A stretch of 64,000 bases of DNA from Pelodera strongyloides (GCA_036852015.1 JAANDG010000008.1:1-64000); one strand, 5' to 3'. Shown: positions 27,201 through 38,327, numbered from the stretch's first letter. Made by a program: numbers and translations. Notes: generated by a model from the sequence alone, not told the origin.

Positions 27201-30200
27201 GAATAGTAATCGTAATAATAATAAAACAAAGTGGTAGAAGGTACAAACCAACACGCGCACCATATATATAAGAAAATACGGAAGAAAATACAGTGATACT
27301 GTCTGACTGGCATTACGCAAAAAAGGCCACTAGGGGAAACAGTGCATAAGGGTAAATAAACTAACAAGAAAGTAAGCTCCTCCTCCTTTTACATCTCCAT
27401 TCGTGCAAATTGCACATGTCGACAAAGCGGTGATCGTTGTTACAGTGGAAGCCAAAAGAACAACACCACATCCGAGGACTAAAGAATAACACTGAGGAAA
27501 CTTGGCTGGTGCGCGGCGCACACTGGGCCCGAAAATGTGGGCCGCATACAGCTCGCCCATAAAGGGGAAGGTGGGCCCCTCGCCCCTCCTTTTTTGTAGG
27601 CCGCGCACGGGCGAAAGTTTCGCGTTGTCTATTTCAAGTCACCTTCTTAGACGCGATTTCAGCACTTCACACAAAATCTTTACAATACTATAAACAGAAA
27701 AAGACGGGAACACTGGAAGAATCTCAAACAGGGTTAGCCAAATATTAAATAAAAACTTACTTAAACCAGCTTGTCCTGCCACCCATCCAATACGTAAATA
27801 AAGCATCACACCAAAGATATTCAACAGACATCGCACAAAGACACCTTCCATCCAGCCGAATTTGGTTCTGAAAATACATTTCAATTTCAAACTTCATCAT
27901 AATTTAGGTAAACATAATCACAAGATGCACAAACAAAGCTAACATAGAATAGTGCACATAGGAGAATTCATTACTGAAGCCAGACATACTGGCCTTTAAA
28001 GGGACTGTCAAGCCGGTTTTGCATGTTGGGCTCAGAAAAAAGCTTGCCTTTTGAAGGTAAGGAAAGTGAAAATAAAAATAAACAAAAACTTTCATGTAAG
28101 AAGAAAAACGATTTCAAACCCCTCCAAAAAACTCCTTCAGTATGGGATTCGAGTCGTGTGGACAAAATCAGAACTATTCTCTGCCGCAGGACCGTTTGCT
28201 GTTAGACAGCAAAGAAAAAGAGGAGGGCGCGAGAGAAATTTGTTTAAGTCAGCAAAGAAAAAGAGGAGAGCGCGAGAGAAATTGTATAAAACTACGGTAG
28301 ATGTGACAGCGTGTTATAGAATATCTGTGAATCAGGCTTGACATGCCCTTTGGCCTTTAAACTTTCCGGAGGCCAATTTTCTCGGGAAGTCGATTCATCT
28401 CCGCCAGATTTACCGAGCTACCACCTTTTACATCACATACCACATACCACATAAACCAACACGGCCCGTTATCGTTCGAGTTTTCACAGCAACTTATTTA
28501 GGTAGGAAAAAAGTGTGCTAAATCTAGTGCCTCTAACCTGGGAGTGCTACTAGTCGGTGGCGCAAATTTCTCGAGTTTTGCTGTCTTCCCATTTGAACCG
28601 ACTTGTCCATCGAATATATCTTCGTGTTGAGCCTAAAATTCACTTTCGAAAACCGTCATGGATCTCTGAGGACATAAAGTGTCTACCTACCGCACTACTT
28701 GTTAATTCCTCAATGTTACGAGAAGTAGCCTTCAATACTTCAATTAACAAGTCTCGATAACTAAGCCCTTTTTAGGAGCGTCTTGAAATGTTTCGATTAT
28801 TTCACTGTCGAACAGGACACTTCACTGATCAGAACTCCCCACATACTTTTTACAAAACGTCACATAGTCACATGCACAAGAGCACAAGGAAGCTTCTCAA
28901 GCACGGTGAATTCAGAAATGTACACCGTCCGACACTTTTCAATCAGCAAGTCAGATGTAGGGTAACTTTAAAACATGTCGGTGTTCACTGTCCTATCCCG
29001 ACACCATTGTTGTACTAAGTTCTAACCATAAACATAAGATCACACGACGAGAAAGGAGCCGAGACGAGATTACACTAATCTAAACGCTTACCTTAAACTC
29101 ATCAAATGCCAGATCCTCCTCAGGAATCGCTTTCTCTCCGTGTATCAGCTGACTCATGCTCGGTCTCGAGCTTCCCACGCCCGCATCCGCATCGATCGAG
29201 TTACGGTAGAAATCGATAATTGGAGGGTGCTCCAGGGTCTTCATGTTCCTGAACACCGATAAACATTAATAATAAAAAGAGTGCTTATACAGGTGAAAAA
29301 AACCATCTGTCTACAGTTAGCTTATTCTTATTGACCATTAGTTCTACGGTTGTTTTTACTCCTACGGTTATTTTTAGTGGCTTTAGTATTTTCTCTTTCC
29401 TTTGATTTTCCAATTACAGTATTATCACCATTTACCAACTGAAAGAAACATTCAACTGGAAATAAATTATAATTATAATTATAATTATAATAATAATTAT
29501 TATTATTATACTGCTATTTTCTGTAACATCATTACTCAAATTCAGATCTTTTCCCCATTTCCCCTATCGCTTTGCTAGTTTCAACCTGGACCAGCCCCAA
29601 ATGCTAATTTTCCACGTTGCTAGCAATAAGCAGTGAATTAATTTCTCTAAACCAAATTAACGGTTAATTACTTCATTCATAGGTACAATTCTTACTCTTC
29701 AGTAAACCAAGAAGGGTCCAATGGTTGTGAAACCGCTTGAAGTGTAAACCGCGATTTACAGTGTCGAGCTTTATCCATATCGCAATCTTCCACGATGAAG
29801 GATTAGAATAAGGAAATGGAGGAAAGGTGGTTAATTTAGGTGCTGACCAAAAATTCAAATAAAAATGCGTATTCGTCGGCATCGAGTCGGGCCAAATGCA
29901 AAATGACGTTGGTGCAGGAATTGCATAATTAAAGAAGCAAAATGACATAATTAAAGAAGATGACGTATTAATATTCTAATATAGTGTTTGAGATGACGTA
30001 TAAATATTCTAATATACTGTTAACTAAGAAGACCTCTTCTCTAACCTCGAACTAAAAAACAAGAGAATATGCTAAATAGGCCGCTTCCGCTAAAACTAAA
30101 CAAGTCCCAAATCACTGATGAATATGATGAATCGCTTATTTTGGTTTACTGTCTTGTGAAGTACTCAGACTCAATTGACGTGAATGAATTGAATATAATA

Positions 30201-33200
30201 ATATGCGATCGAATATGCTAATACGTAAAGTAATTCAGAGTGGTAGAAAACTAGAACAAACGAAAAAAAATCAGCTTGCAATTTTTAATGATCACTGCGA
30301 TTTGATATAGGACCGAGAAAAGACGGATGGGCGCGCAAAAGCAGCATGCATAGAAAAGATCTTGATTGAGCAAGTTTTCATAAGACAACTAAGAACAACA
30401 CGAACAACAGAAGATAAAGATAAATGACATATTGTTGTGATACCGAAGCTCAAACATCTATTGCAAGTACCAGAGTCACAGAACTTAACAGGCCTACAGG
30501 CCTACATTTCCTAAACCGCATAACCACCAAACAACGGGAACAATACAAAAGTCATTAGAAAATGATTTACGAGCAAAGGCAATAGGTTGAAGCTCTCACT
30601 TTGGAAAGCTTAGACTAGAGGAAAGAATAAGGAAAGATTAGGATTGCCGAAAACAAAATTGCAGAGCTCAACTGCTCAATGGACACGGACAACGGAAGGG
30701 ATATTCAACGACTTGATCATAGGCGTCTAGAGCCTCTTATTAAATATTTCATGGCGAAAGCTACGGAGTGCGAATAAAAAAACACAGAAACAGAAATTCG
30801 TCTTGTTGAAGTAGAAAAACAAACCAAATTTTGTTATTTTTGGAGCGGAGAAAAAAAATAAGAATAAGAAAACTAGCTAACCTCCAACTCTTCAGGTTAA
30901 TCGTCGTCTGGCCCTCAACGCTCTTCTGTGTATCGTCGTCATTACGATCGCCCACGGAGAAGTGAACTCCTTTGCGAATCTTTAAAAAAAAAACATAAAA
31001 TAAAGAGAAAGCCCCGATCCTACCATCCTACGCATACTATGCCCAGTAAAAATGGAACTGGATTTTAATAACATCAAACAATATTAGTGGTCTTGCGGAT
31101 AAAAAAACTGCCTCGCTGAGTAGCAACAACCTCACGAACCAGAACCACGAGCAAATCATGCAGTCAGTGTAAGTGCAAACAAAATGCGTAGTTTTGGGTA
31201 TACTCTAAACAGTCTAAATTCACATTCTCGCTAAAAAATGCGCACTTTAGAAAAATAAGAATAAACGCTAATTGCAAGAACAAAACTAACTAAGAATACT
31301 AATTAATTAACATGTTGCGGCTAATTATCCGGTACCTGGCAAGCTGGCTCATCTCCTTCCCCATCTTCTGTATCAGCTGTCTCCGCCGTGTTCGTCAGCG
31401 TATCATCCATATAAAAGACGTTAGCGTCGTTACCAATTAAGGCAACAGCGGCTTCCGCTTCTGGGCCGCTCACCTGCAAGGGCAAGGTATATAAATCACG
31501 CATGTCTGTTTGTTAATAAACAGATAGCACATCGACGAACGCGCAGAATGATCGAGTATTATATCTTAATTGGCATAAACAGCCAGCCGTTCACGTGTTC
31601 CTAGTCCATCCCTCTGAACGTGCGCTAGGACCAAGCAACTGCTGTCAGGCTTCCGTAGCGCAGTAGGCAGCGCGTCAGTCTCATAATCTGAAGGCCGTGA
31701 GTTCGATCCTCACCGGGAGCAAAGTTTTTGCACAGAATGAAATGAATGGAAACACGTTCAAAAGAAGGAATCGGAAACCAAATACTAATACAGTTTCTTA
31801 CGAATATACGAAAGAAAATTATTCATATAATAAAATAAAATCCTCACGGTAAATCTTCCAGTGGAGCTCATTTTCCTTTCAATTACGTTACGCGGTGGAG
31901 GTGGTTCGGAAACACTTTTTGTTTTCCTTCCTGATTCCAAAGCATCGCTTTCTTCTGAACCTTCGTTGGCCGCTAGCGAAACCTAAACTTATAAATTGTT
32001 AGAATATACAATAAACACCTCGAGAACATATACACAATCTGCAATTTAAAGCGAAATACCGGCCGGTTTTTGAAACGCATCCAGTAGAGTAGCCCCGCTT
32101 TCTTATGCATCATACGCAAATGAGCATAAATTAGAATAAAAAATAGACCCCACTTAGCATAACTGCATAAGAATTAAGGGCGCGTTCGGGATTGACTTTC
32201 AGAAAGGAAACTCGGCCAAATCCTCGTTCGGGATGGACTTTTTGGAAACGTTCCAACGCTTGGAGAAAACCAAAAATACAGTATGAATTAGCTTGCGAAA
32301 AACGTTTCCCGCGCATATTTTTCAAATTTTCCATGCTAATTCGTACTGTATTTTTTGTTTTCTCCAAGCATTGGAACGTTTCCAAAAAGTCCATCCCGAA
32401 CGAGGATTTGGCCGAGTTTCCTTTCGGAAAATCAATCCCGAACGCGCCCTAAGAATGCAGATACTTGAGATGCGTTTCAAAAACCGGCTGGTATTTCGCT
32501 TTAAACCTCGAAAAGATCCAGCTGACCTACCTGGAAACGCGAGTCTTTCCGTTTCTGCAAAGCAGCCAACATGAGGGCATCGCCCTCATCATCATTCATT
32601 ATATACCCTTCTAGCAAAACGAACGATTATTATTAATTCATAGAACAGAATGTACATCGAAAAATTGGAACCTTACACAATAAGTAAAAACAAGAAACAA
32701 AGAAAGGACTTTGCACTCGGGGCAAAAGAATAGAATAATGGCGGAAAACAACTGTGAGAGACGAGTAGAATGTAGAAAGTAGAACCATCAAGCCGCGTAA
32801 ACAAATGAAAGGACAAGTGGCGTTTACCTATGCTATGCCAAGCATACGTAATTTAACAATATCAAGAAAATATAAATGACAACAAGTAAAACGTAAAGGT
32901 GATAAAGAATCATGTTCCAACATGCGGAAAAGCTAAGCATACGTAAAAGGCCTATATTATTCCAACTATTACAATTTCGCTTCAAATGATATGGTATGTG
33001 GTAAGACAAAATGAATTAAACAATATGAGTAAATAGAGTAAATGATAAACGTAATTCAATTGGCTGATAATATGAAATAGAAAAACACATAATTACTTCT
33101 GACAATAAGCTTTACCTACGGGGGGTCAGAAAATCACTGGACATTGGTGGAGACAAGTATAAATACGGCCGAGACAAGGGCATTTCTTTGTGGAAAAGTG

Positions 33201-35469
33201 GACTAGTTGACCGGCCAACCCAGGGGAGGGCAGACATTGGCATTACATTTCATTGATTCGGACGCTGGTCCAGCTATTACAAAACTACACTGCAAAGGGC
33301 AGATGAAAGCCGTATTTACAATCAAGCAAGTCCCCAGATTGAGGACAATAAAACACATCGGCATACGTAATGTGTAAGAGGCACATGTGCTAAGTACCAC
33401 ACAATTAAACTAAATAAACGATAGAAAAATAAGACAATACTAATTGAAAGAAGAAAGACAACTTTTCACCAAAATATTTTTCCAAAAATGCGATCGCGGA
33501 AAAAATGCACGGTGACAGATCGTGTAGTGTTAGTGGACATACTACCGTAATTATTCACAATAAAAAATTAATTGATCCCTAAAATTATGCAAATTAACCA
33601 ATACTGTAGAAATTTGCGATTAAATTGAATAGTTTTATCATCAAAATATTGTAAACTAATCAGTAATTCTTTTAGGTACTCTCCTTGACTAGGCCTCTTT
33701 CGGCGGCGTTATAAATATAATATTTAAATGTTTTATATTTTATGTGGCTAACTCCATCTCAGATAATTATTAGTTTGAAAGAAAAAGATCGCTGCACGTT
33801 CTCTTTTTTGAAAAAAAGGGTGTGGAATTTCCGGCACTTCAACTATAGAGAAAGACTCTAGACTTTTAGAAAAAAAATATATGTATTGCAGTCACTGGAA
33901 CACTTTTCGTTACTTAGCAACCAAGTTCAAACGTCTGGAATCGGCGAGAATATAATAAGTACAACTTTTTTTTAACTTTTTGCTAGGTTACATAGTACAA
34001 CGACACGTTTTTTGATACTCCATACGTGCTAAAATCACATATAATTACAAAAAATTAGTATGTTCCAAACCTATAAATACTAACAATAAGTACTAACTAA
34101 TTATTGCAGCTAAGAAAAAAACAAGCAGGAGGAGGGGAAAAGCAAGCAGGACGAACCGAAAAAGCACCATAATGTCCAGATGTTTTTCTGTTGCCTATAA
34201 TGTGTAGAGGCAGATGTGCTGTCATGGCTGTCACATACATATTATACCACCCATGGAAAATGACCATTATTTTGAAATTATGATCCACGGAGCCCCGCCA
34301 GCTTTCGATTTTAGAAAAGGAATCATATAAGCCACACTTTCCACTTTTGAAATTCAAATTCAGGAATAATTTTGAAAGTCAAATTTCAATAAAAGGTTCA
34401 TACTCGGGACGGAAAATCAGATGGAGAAATAAAAAAATTAAGTGGAATGGGCCTGCGCATGAATTCAATGGTGCTAGAAATCTTCTAATAATTTATTCAT
34501 GTTTTCATGAACAAATAAACGGGGAATGTCAATTGACGGACCTCATGTATTGATGTGACCCATAATTTCGGCAAAGATGTACACCACAATTTAGAAGGAA
34601 AATTATTCACCGGGTAGTAGTTCCCTGGTAAAAATTGCATACCCAGCTTCCAACAAAGCATGTGACTTTTGCAAAACAAATTGAAAAACATTGTATCCAT
34701 CCATAAAACTATCACGATAGATTGGTTCAAGGGAAAAAGCATTTAGTACCACAAAGATTTCCATAAACTTTACAATAGACTAAATTTTTTCGGCACATCA
34801 AACTAACGTTTATATAGTACGGCTGAGCGGAGAAAAAAAAACGCACTCTGTACTCTGTACCCTTGTTTATGCGCGGGAAAACGCATGGAAATGGTACTTT
34901 TGTGTTAACCGATTTTATATGAAGGCCCGAAAAATAGTATGAGACATTCATTATAACCGTTCTCGTTTCCAGTATGGGTTTCTTAAATTCTGTTTCACCG
35001 ATCTATTGCTTTGTCACGGTTTCCTACAGGAAATTTAGAATCTTTCATGAAATATACACGAAAAAAGGGCGGAAGATCCAACATAGTCGCATATATTCCA
35101 GTCGAAACTTCGAGTGCCAATTCAATTTATCGACGAGCAGGTGACTTCGACACATTTTTTTCTAATACAGTGGGGGGGGGTGACTTTACAAAAATAATTT
35201 CTTGTTGTTCACGTTCACAAGCACAGTTCACATTTCGCAGTGGCGCATATTTTTAAAAACAACACCAAATACCATCTTTCGAAGATTAAATAGAATTCTT
35301 CTTCCTATTCGAAAAAGGATTCTTGAAGCACCTGGTAAGAAAACCCTGGAAATTTCCCTTTAATATAATATAATCCTACCTGAAATCGACTGCTGCTTGA
35401 CTTTCTCAGTGCTTCTCCAGATCCAGAAGGTGGCAATAGCCTTTCACTTTCTCCACCGTCAGAATCCAT
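12702..35469 (-). CDS. nkcc: Na-K-Cl cotransporter, SLC12 family (NKCC type)
   Basis: Electroneutral Na+/K+/2Cl- symporter of the plasma membrane. About 35 coding exons join in phase to roughly 1,240 residues, the usual length for NKCCs. It starts with MDSDGG at 35469 (or exon 1b at 32599) and stops at 12702-12704. The order is an N-terminal regulatory tail with RFxV docking motifs, the SLC12 membrane core ([67 protein letters not shown]), and a long C-terminal domain ending in [12 protein letters not shown]. The [14 protein letters not shown] motif and the docking motifs favour NKCC/NCC over KCC. Exon coordinates are in the three block entries. Introns hold a tRNA gene, a tRNA-headed tandem array and many MITEs. 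One exon near 15392-15487 is uncertain. The symbol is descriptive; which orthologue it is cannot be settled here. Confidence 0.93.
12990..13105. repeat. Dispersed repeat N, copy 1
   Basis: Shares CATGTCATAAGCAAAC and GGTGCACGCTCTTGAA with 40255-40360 in the same order and spacing. Family unknown; non-coding. Confidence 0.5.
13682..13830. mobile_element. Family A MITE, right end lost
   Basis: The left end TTAAAGCGAACTACTGGCGGG and the internal AAATTCGAGTAAATTAGCAT are clear. The expected right terminal repeat after CAGTTATCCACG is absent. Confidence 0.6.
14404..14511 (-). repeat. 54-bp tandem duplication covering an NKCC splice acceptor
   Basis: ACACACGCAGGCGGGCACCC and the following bases are repeated once with a few differences. 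The unit includes the acceptor and the first ~18 bases of the exon at 14271-14422, so a decoy acceptor lies 54 bases upstream in the intron. Confidence 0.75.
15993..16071. repeat. Family D inverted-repeat element, short copy
   Basis: AGTGGCCGAATGCACGAACG at one end and GCATACGGCCACA at the other, with CTGGGAGCATACTCCCAG hairpins inside. Related to 12539-12671. Confidence 0.55.
17421..17605. mobile_element. Harbinger-type MITE, family B
   Basis: Terminal repeats GGGCGTGTTCGGGA and TCCCGAACGCGCCC are flanked by a 3-bp TTA target duplication (17418-17420 and 17606-17608). The 185-bp element is almost wholly palindromic. TWA duplications and GGG ends fit PIF/Harbinger MITEs. In an NKCC intron. 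Confidence 0.75.
18676..18837. mobile_element. TTAA MITE, family A, diverged left end
   Basis: Left end AAGCGAAATAACGACCGG, right end CCGGCCGCAATTTCGCTTTAA, with ATGCAAATGAG inside. It lies between two NKCC C-terminal exons, 40 and 46 bases from them. Confidence 0.75.
19250..19404. mobile_element. Palindromic TTAA MITE, family C
   Basis: Like 1247-1424 but missing about 20 bases in the right arm (TGCTTATC segment). It ends 31 bases before an NKCC exon at 19436. Confidence 0.85.
20190..20310. repeat. TACAGTAAA-rich simple repeat
   Basis: Irregular repeats of CTACAGTAAA and TTACAGTAAA in an NKCC intron. CTACAGTA motifs also cluster at 17840-17900 and 48988-49130. Confidence 0.5.
21225..22483 (+). 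repeat. Tandem array with tRNA-like heads inside a TA microsatellite
   Basis: (TA)n at 21225-21273 and 22459-22483 bracket about four units of 285-292 bp. Each unit has a tRNA-like head (21490-21562, 21775-21847, 22062-22134, 22354-22426) and a tail containing a C-run of varying length. The heads have a box A-like TAGTGTAGTGG, a D-stem, a 5-bp anticodon stem with loop CCGGTAA, a T-arm GTGGG/CCCAC, and box B GGTTCGACC. The acceptor arms do not pair and position 33 is C, not U. The unit looks like a tRNA-derived SINE or pseudo-tRNA amplified in tandem. It sits in an NKCC intron, antisense to that gene. Confidence 0.8.
22655..27867 (-). CDS. nkcc: NKCC transmembrane core exons
   Basis: Exons: 27761-27867, 27366-27478, 27040-27160, 26616-26699, 26215-26385, 25575-25711, 25123-25214, 24744-24855, 24382-24489, 24032-24097, 23668-23725, 23425-23526, 23105-23192, 22655-22722; every phase matches. 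They encode the 12-helix SLC12 fold. Helix 1 is [16 protein letters not shown], helix 3 [20 protein letters not shown], helix 6 [20 protein letters not shown]. The extracellular loop before helix 8 carries an NCT glycosylation sequon and cysteines ([20 protein letters not shown]). Helix 10 includes [18 protein letters not shown], and the core ends at [15 protein letters not shown] before the cytosolic domain. Confidence 0.92.
22774..22940. mobile_element. Palindromic TTAA MITE, family C variant
   Basis: TTAA on both sides with ends AGTAGAACCTGCTTTGGG and CCCAAAGTAGGTACCATACTGCT. Same layout as family C but with a different centre (GGTGCCCGCCCGAAGCTTCC). In an NKCC intron. Confidence 0.75.
25282..25481. 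mobile_element. TTAA-flanked MITE, family A
   Basis: Left end TTAACGCGAAGTACCGGCTGG, right end GGTATTTCGCTTTAA. TTAACGATTAAC occurs on both sides, a longer duplication than TTAA alone. In an NKCC intron. Confidence 0.8.
26842..26905. repeat. Fragment of repeat family K
   Basis: TATGGGGTTTCCAAGTATCC and the following ~45 bases nearly match the left part of 54220-54372. The right end is missing. Confidence 0.55.
27508..27609. repeat. GC-rich repeat with GCGCGGCCTAC end
   Basis: GCGCGGCGCACACTGGGCCC at one side and GGCCGCGCAC at the other are partly inverted. GCGCGGCCTACAAAAAA also occurs near 9120, so a dispersed family is likely. Adjacent to an NKCC exon. Confidence 0.4.
27995..28358. repeat. 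Possible degenerate TTAA-type element
   Basis: TTTAAAGGGACTGTCAAGCC at the left and GGCTTGACATGCCCTTTGG followed by CCTTTAA at the right form loose terminal inverted repeats about 360 bp apart. The interior is not conserved with other copies here. Confidence 0.35.
28538..35469 (-). CDS. nkcc: NKCC N-terminal regulatory exons
   Basis: Exons in transcript order: 1a 35380-35469 or 1b 32531-32599, then 31848-31982, 31336-31473, 30882-30979, 29092-29248, 28538-28632. Both first exons end in SRFQ and exon 2 starts with V, giving RFQV. Exon 2 ends GRFT and exon 3 starts with V, giving RFTV. RFxV is the known docking motif for SPAK/OSR1-type kinases, which phosphorylate the N-terminus of NKCCs. Exon 5 contains IDFYRNS and [12 protein letters not shown], matching the conserved segment around vertebrate IDFYRN. 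Exons 3-4 are acidic and of low complexity, with no predicted domain. Confidence 0.85.
31649..31721 (+). tRNA. tRNA-Met (CAT), elongator type
   Basis: 73 bases with a 7-bp acceptor stem (GCTTCCG with CGGGAGC), D-arm, anticodon loop CTCATAA (anticodon CAT), T-arm GTGAG/CTCAC and discriminator A. Boxes A (TAGCGCAGTAGG) and B (GGTTCG-type GAGTTCGATCC) are intact. A T-run at 31724-31729 can stop RNA polymerase III. It lies in an NKCC intron on the opposite strand and looks functional. The stem pattern fits elongator rather than initiator Met. Confidence 0.93.
32046..32504. mobile_element. Family A MITE interrupted by a Harbinger-type MITE
   Basis: The outer ends TTAAAGCGAAATACCGGCCGG and GGTATTTCGCTTTAA belong to one family A copy. 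It is split at 32178-32449 by a family B element. The outer internal sequence continues on both sides of the insertion (CATAAGAAT and GAATGCAG). Confidence 0.85.
32178..32449. mobile_element. Harbinger-type MITE, family B, nested
   Basis: Terminal repeats GGGCGCGTTCGGGAT and its reverse complement are flanked by TAA (32175-32177 and 32450-32452). Long pairing arms (for example GTTCGGGATGGACTTTTTGG) make it a near-palindrome. Confidence 0.82.
32531..32599 (-). CDS. nkcc: NKCC alternative first exon 1b
   Basis: Twenty-three codons, [19 protein letters not shown] then SRFQ, with donor GTAGGT. As an internal exon after 1a, entered from the nearby TTGCTAG, the frame would hit TAA within four codons, so it is better read as a second start. 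TTGCTAG about 12 bases upstream of the ATG could be a trans-splice acceptor. A nested MITE lies 26 bases past its donor. Confidence 0.7.
35380..35469 (-). CDS. nkcc: NKCC alternative first exon 1a
   Basis: Thirty codons, [20 protein letters not shown] through SRFQ, ending exactly at the donor GTAGGA. CAAATTTAG lies 23 bases upstream of the ATG and could be a trans-splice acceptor. It encodes a Gly/Ser-rich start different from exon 1b but with the same last four residues. Confidence 0.8.
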
Positions 35470-36375
35470 TTTAGAATAATAACAGAATACTAAATTTGAG
35501 ATTTCAGAGAATCCCACGAATACTTGTTAATACATTCGAGAAGACAACGGATACTTCTGAAATAAATAATTCAGTTGTTCGTCTGTCTGCTTCTCCATTA
35601 GACAGGCAACAAAGTAAATTAAGAGGACTATAAGCAATGCAAACAGAAACAATTTTGCAATTATGTGGATTATAATGACGTAGTAGACATATACATAGAG
35701 TGAATATAACACAAGTCATGATAATTATGATAAAAGATAATAACTGCCCATGACTCCCAAATTGATGGAAAGATTTCAATTTTTTCATCTACACTTTTAT
35801 CAGAATAATTGTAATTACCACTTTGGATTACTACTTTGGACCTGCGGTTCCATTGCTTTTAAAAGATGTATTGTTAGAAGTTCATATGTTTTGAAAATTA
35901 ATCACAAAACGCAACGCTTGCAAGTGACATCACTTTGTATGTCTTTTTGTTGTCTCACCATCAGTTATTTTTTTCTCACCTGTTTGTGTAATTTTGGAAT
36001 GTAATGTTTTTATGAGTAACATTTGCTGTGTGCGGATCGCTTACAAATGTAAAATTAATTAGTGTTTAGGTTGACAATGAAAAGGTCCATCGAATAAAGG
36101 AATAATGTATTCAAATACTGGTTCAAATAATATACATACATATAACCGGCGCTAGGCTAAAAGCATGTTCATGGAACTTCGGCAAGCAGGCGGTCCTAGC
36201 CTAATATAATAAGGCACAATTCACCTTCCATAAAAAAATTAATCATGAATCTTTTCTGATAAACGGAACTTTTCGGGTATCGTTGTTGTCTTACATGCTT
36301 AATTTAAAATTAAAAAGTCGACGGCTACGAGAGAAAAAAAGGCCATGGAGATCCCAGCCGACTGTCTAAAACAAA

Positions 36376-36558
36376 TTTACAGCGAAATGCCGTCCGGTTT
36401 TTGAAACGTATAGAATACGCCAGCATTCTTATGAAGCTTATGCAAATGAACGTAAATTAGAATGAAAATTCGAGCTGAATTCGAGTAAATTAGCATACAT
36501 ACGTAAGAATCCAGTTGTTCAAGATGCGGTTCAAAAACCGGCCGTTATTTTGCTTTAA
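36376..36558. mobile_element. Family A MITE, mutated ends
   Basis: Left end TTTACAGCGAAATGCCGTCCGG, right end CGGCCGTTATTTTGCTTTAA. ATGCAAATGAAC is conserved inside. Confidence 0.75.
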
Positions 36559-36801
36559 CAAATAATAAATAATCAACAAGAAAGAAGCTGGTTATGTTTT
36601 AACAAAGGTTAAGCGAGGGGTCACTCCGATCTCCTTCTATTCTTATCAAAACAAAAACACTCGGAAGCGCCCAACCAAATCACTGATAAAAAAGGTCACA
36701 ATCACATTAACCGAATCATTAAACCAATTCTGCAACGCCGCGTTTTCCGTCAGCTTTTGCTTTTGCAATAAAATAACCATAAACGCTATTTTTTCTAAAT
36801 A

Positions 36802-36983
36802 TTAAAGCCAAATAACTGCTGGTTTTTGAAACACATCGCGGACCCCAGAATTCTTATGCAGCGTATGCAAATGAACATAAATTAGAATAAAAAATTGAGG
36901 AAATTCGAGCAAATTAGCATAAATACATAAGGATTCAGTTTGTCCACGATGCGTTTCAAAAGCCGGCCGCTATTTCGCTTTAA
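36802..36983. mobile_element. TTAA-flanked MITE, family A
   Basis: Left end TTAAAGCCAAATAACTGCTGG, right end GGCCGCTATTTCGCTTTAA. Internal ATGCAAATGAAC. Confidence 0.8.
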
Positions 36984-38148
36984 AAAATCTTTTTTTCTCC
37001 GTAAGAATGTACAATTCCCACATCTATGTTTTGTATCGCCGCAGTAAGCATAATAATGTTCCCATGCAGAATGGCTATGTGAATCACACACTGGACGTTA
37101 TGGTAAAACTAATTTAGGGCTCTGAAACGATATTTATATTTGAGTTAATGTATAACTGGAAATTGTAGAGACACGTGAGTTCTCGCATAGTGAATTGAAT
37201 TCTTGAATATGATTACGAAACAGAAAATTCTCACGTTTTACTACGGCAATAAAACAAAACGGCATATGAGCAAAGTCACAACATACTGAAGAATCGAATT
37301 TTGAATTTTGAAAAGTCATGAGAAAATGCAAAAAAAAATTGCAGAAAGCAGAAATAAGCAATGGAAAGGAAATTTAAAAAAAAAACTAATTGAAACAATG
37401 TAATATTTCAGCGCAGACACAACAATTCATTGGAAAAGTCAGAGAAATAATCTATAATAATTGGGCAGATACAACAAAAAAATGAATCACAGGGTCTTAA
37501 CAAAACACTCGGAAACGTTTTCTTTCTGTATGATTTGGGTGTGTTCTTGATTGAAATCTCAAAAAGATCCTCGTTTGCCTGAAGTCTGTTTGTTTTCGTT
37601 TCAAGTGCCTTTTGGGACGTTTCAAGCCGAAAAAAATACGGAACTTTACACCGGATATTGTCTTGTTAATTAAAAAGGAACCCTCTTGCAGAACAACAGA
37701 ATGAGGGAAAGTTTAAAGCTACGGTAGGCACAGACAGGTTGCACTAGTAAATTTGGAAAACCAGTGAAATTTTTCTAGTTCGGCCATTTCTAACTGTTGG
37801 GATTGCTTACCGACACGGCATGCAATGTACAGCACTAGCAACGCGAACTCTAATGGTGCGCGGCGGAAAAATCAGATGCGCCTACATCTCGACGCGCACC
37901 TCGCACAGCTTTCGCCAGACTCTCGGCAGGACCTCGCTGGTGCACTGAGCATCCCCTCACGAAAACCTGGCGAAAACAGGGCGAAGTCGTCGCGCATGCT
38001 TTTCTCGTGTCAATTTTCTCATTTTCGTCCTGCCTAACTTTTGCTTCGCGAAATTTTCGCGCCAGGATTTCGCATGTTCTTTCGCAGCTTTCGGCAGTGA
38101 CAGAACTTTATTTTTGAGCGATGTGTTTCACAACAAGGGAAGATAATG

Positions 38149-38327
38149 TTAAAGCGAAATATCGGCCGGTTTTTGAAACGCGTCGTGGTCAACCGAGTTC
38201 TCACGTATTTATGCTAATTTACTCGAATTTAGCTCGATTTTTTTTCTAAGGTGTATTCATTTGCATAAGCTGCATAAGAATGCTGGTGTATTCAGTGTTT
38301 CAAAAACCGGCCGGTATTTCGCTTTAA
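38149..38327. mobile_element. TTAA-flanked MITE, family A
   Basis: Ends AGCGAAATATCGGCCGG and CCGGCCGGTATTTCGCT; internal TTCATTTGCATAAGC. Confidence 0.85.

Noticed and set aside
12702..35469. K-Cl cotransporter (KCC) instead of NKCC
   Set aside because: The N-terminal RFxV motifs, IDFYRN segment and C-terminal WWLYDDGG and TSVLTFYS blocks fit the Na-dependent branch.
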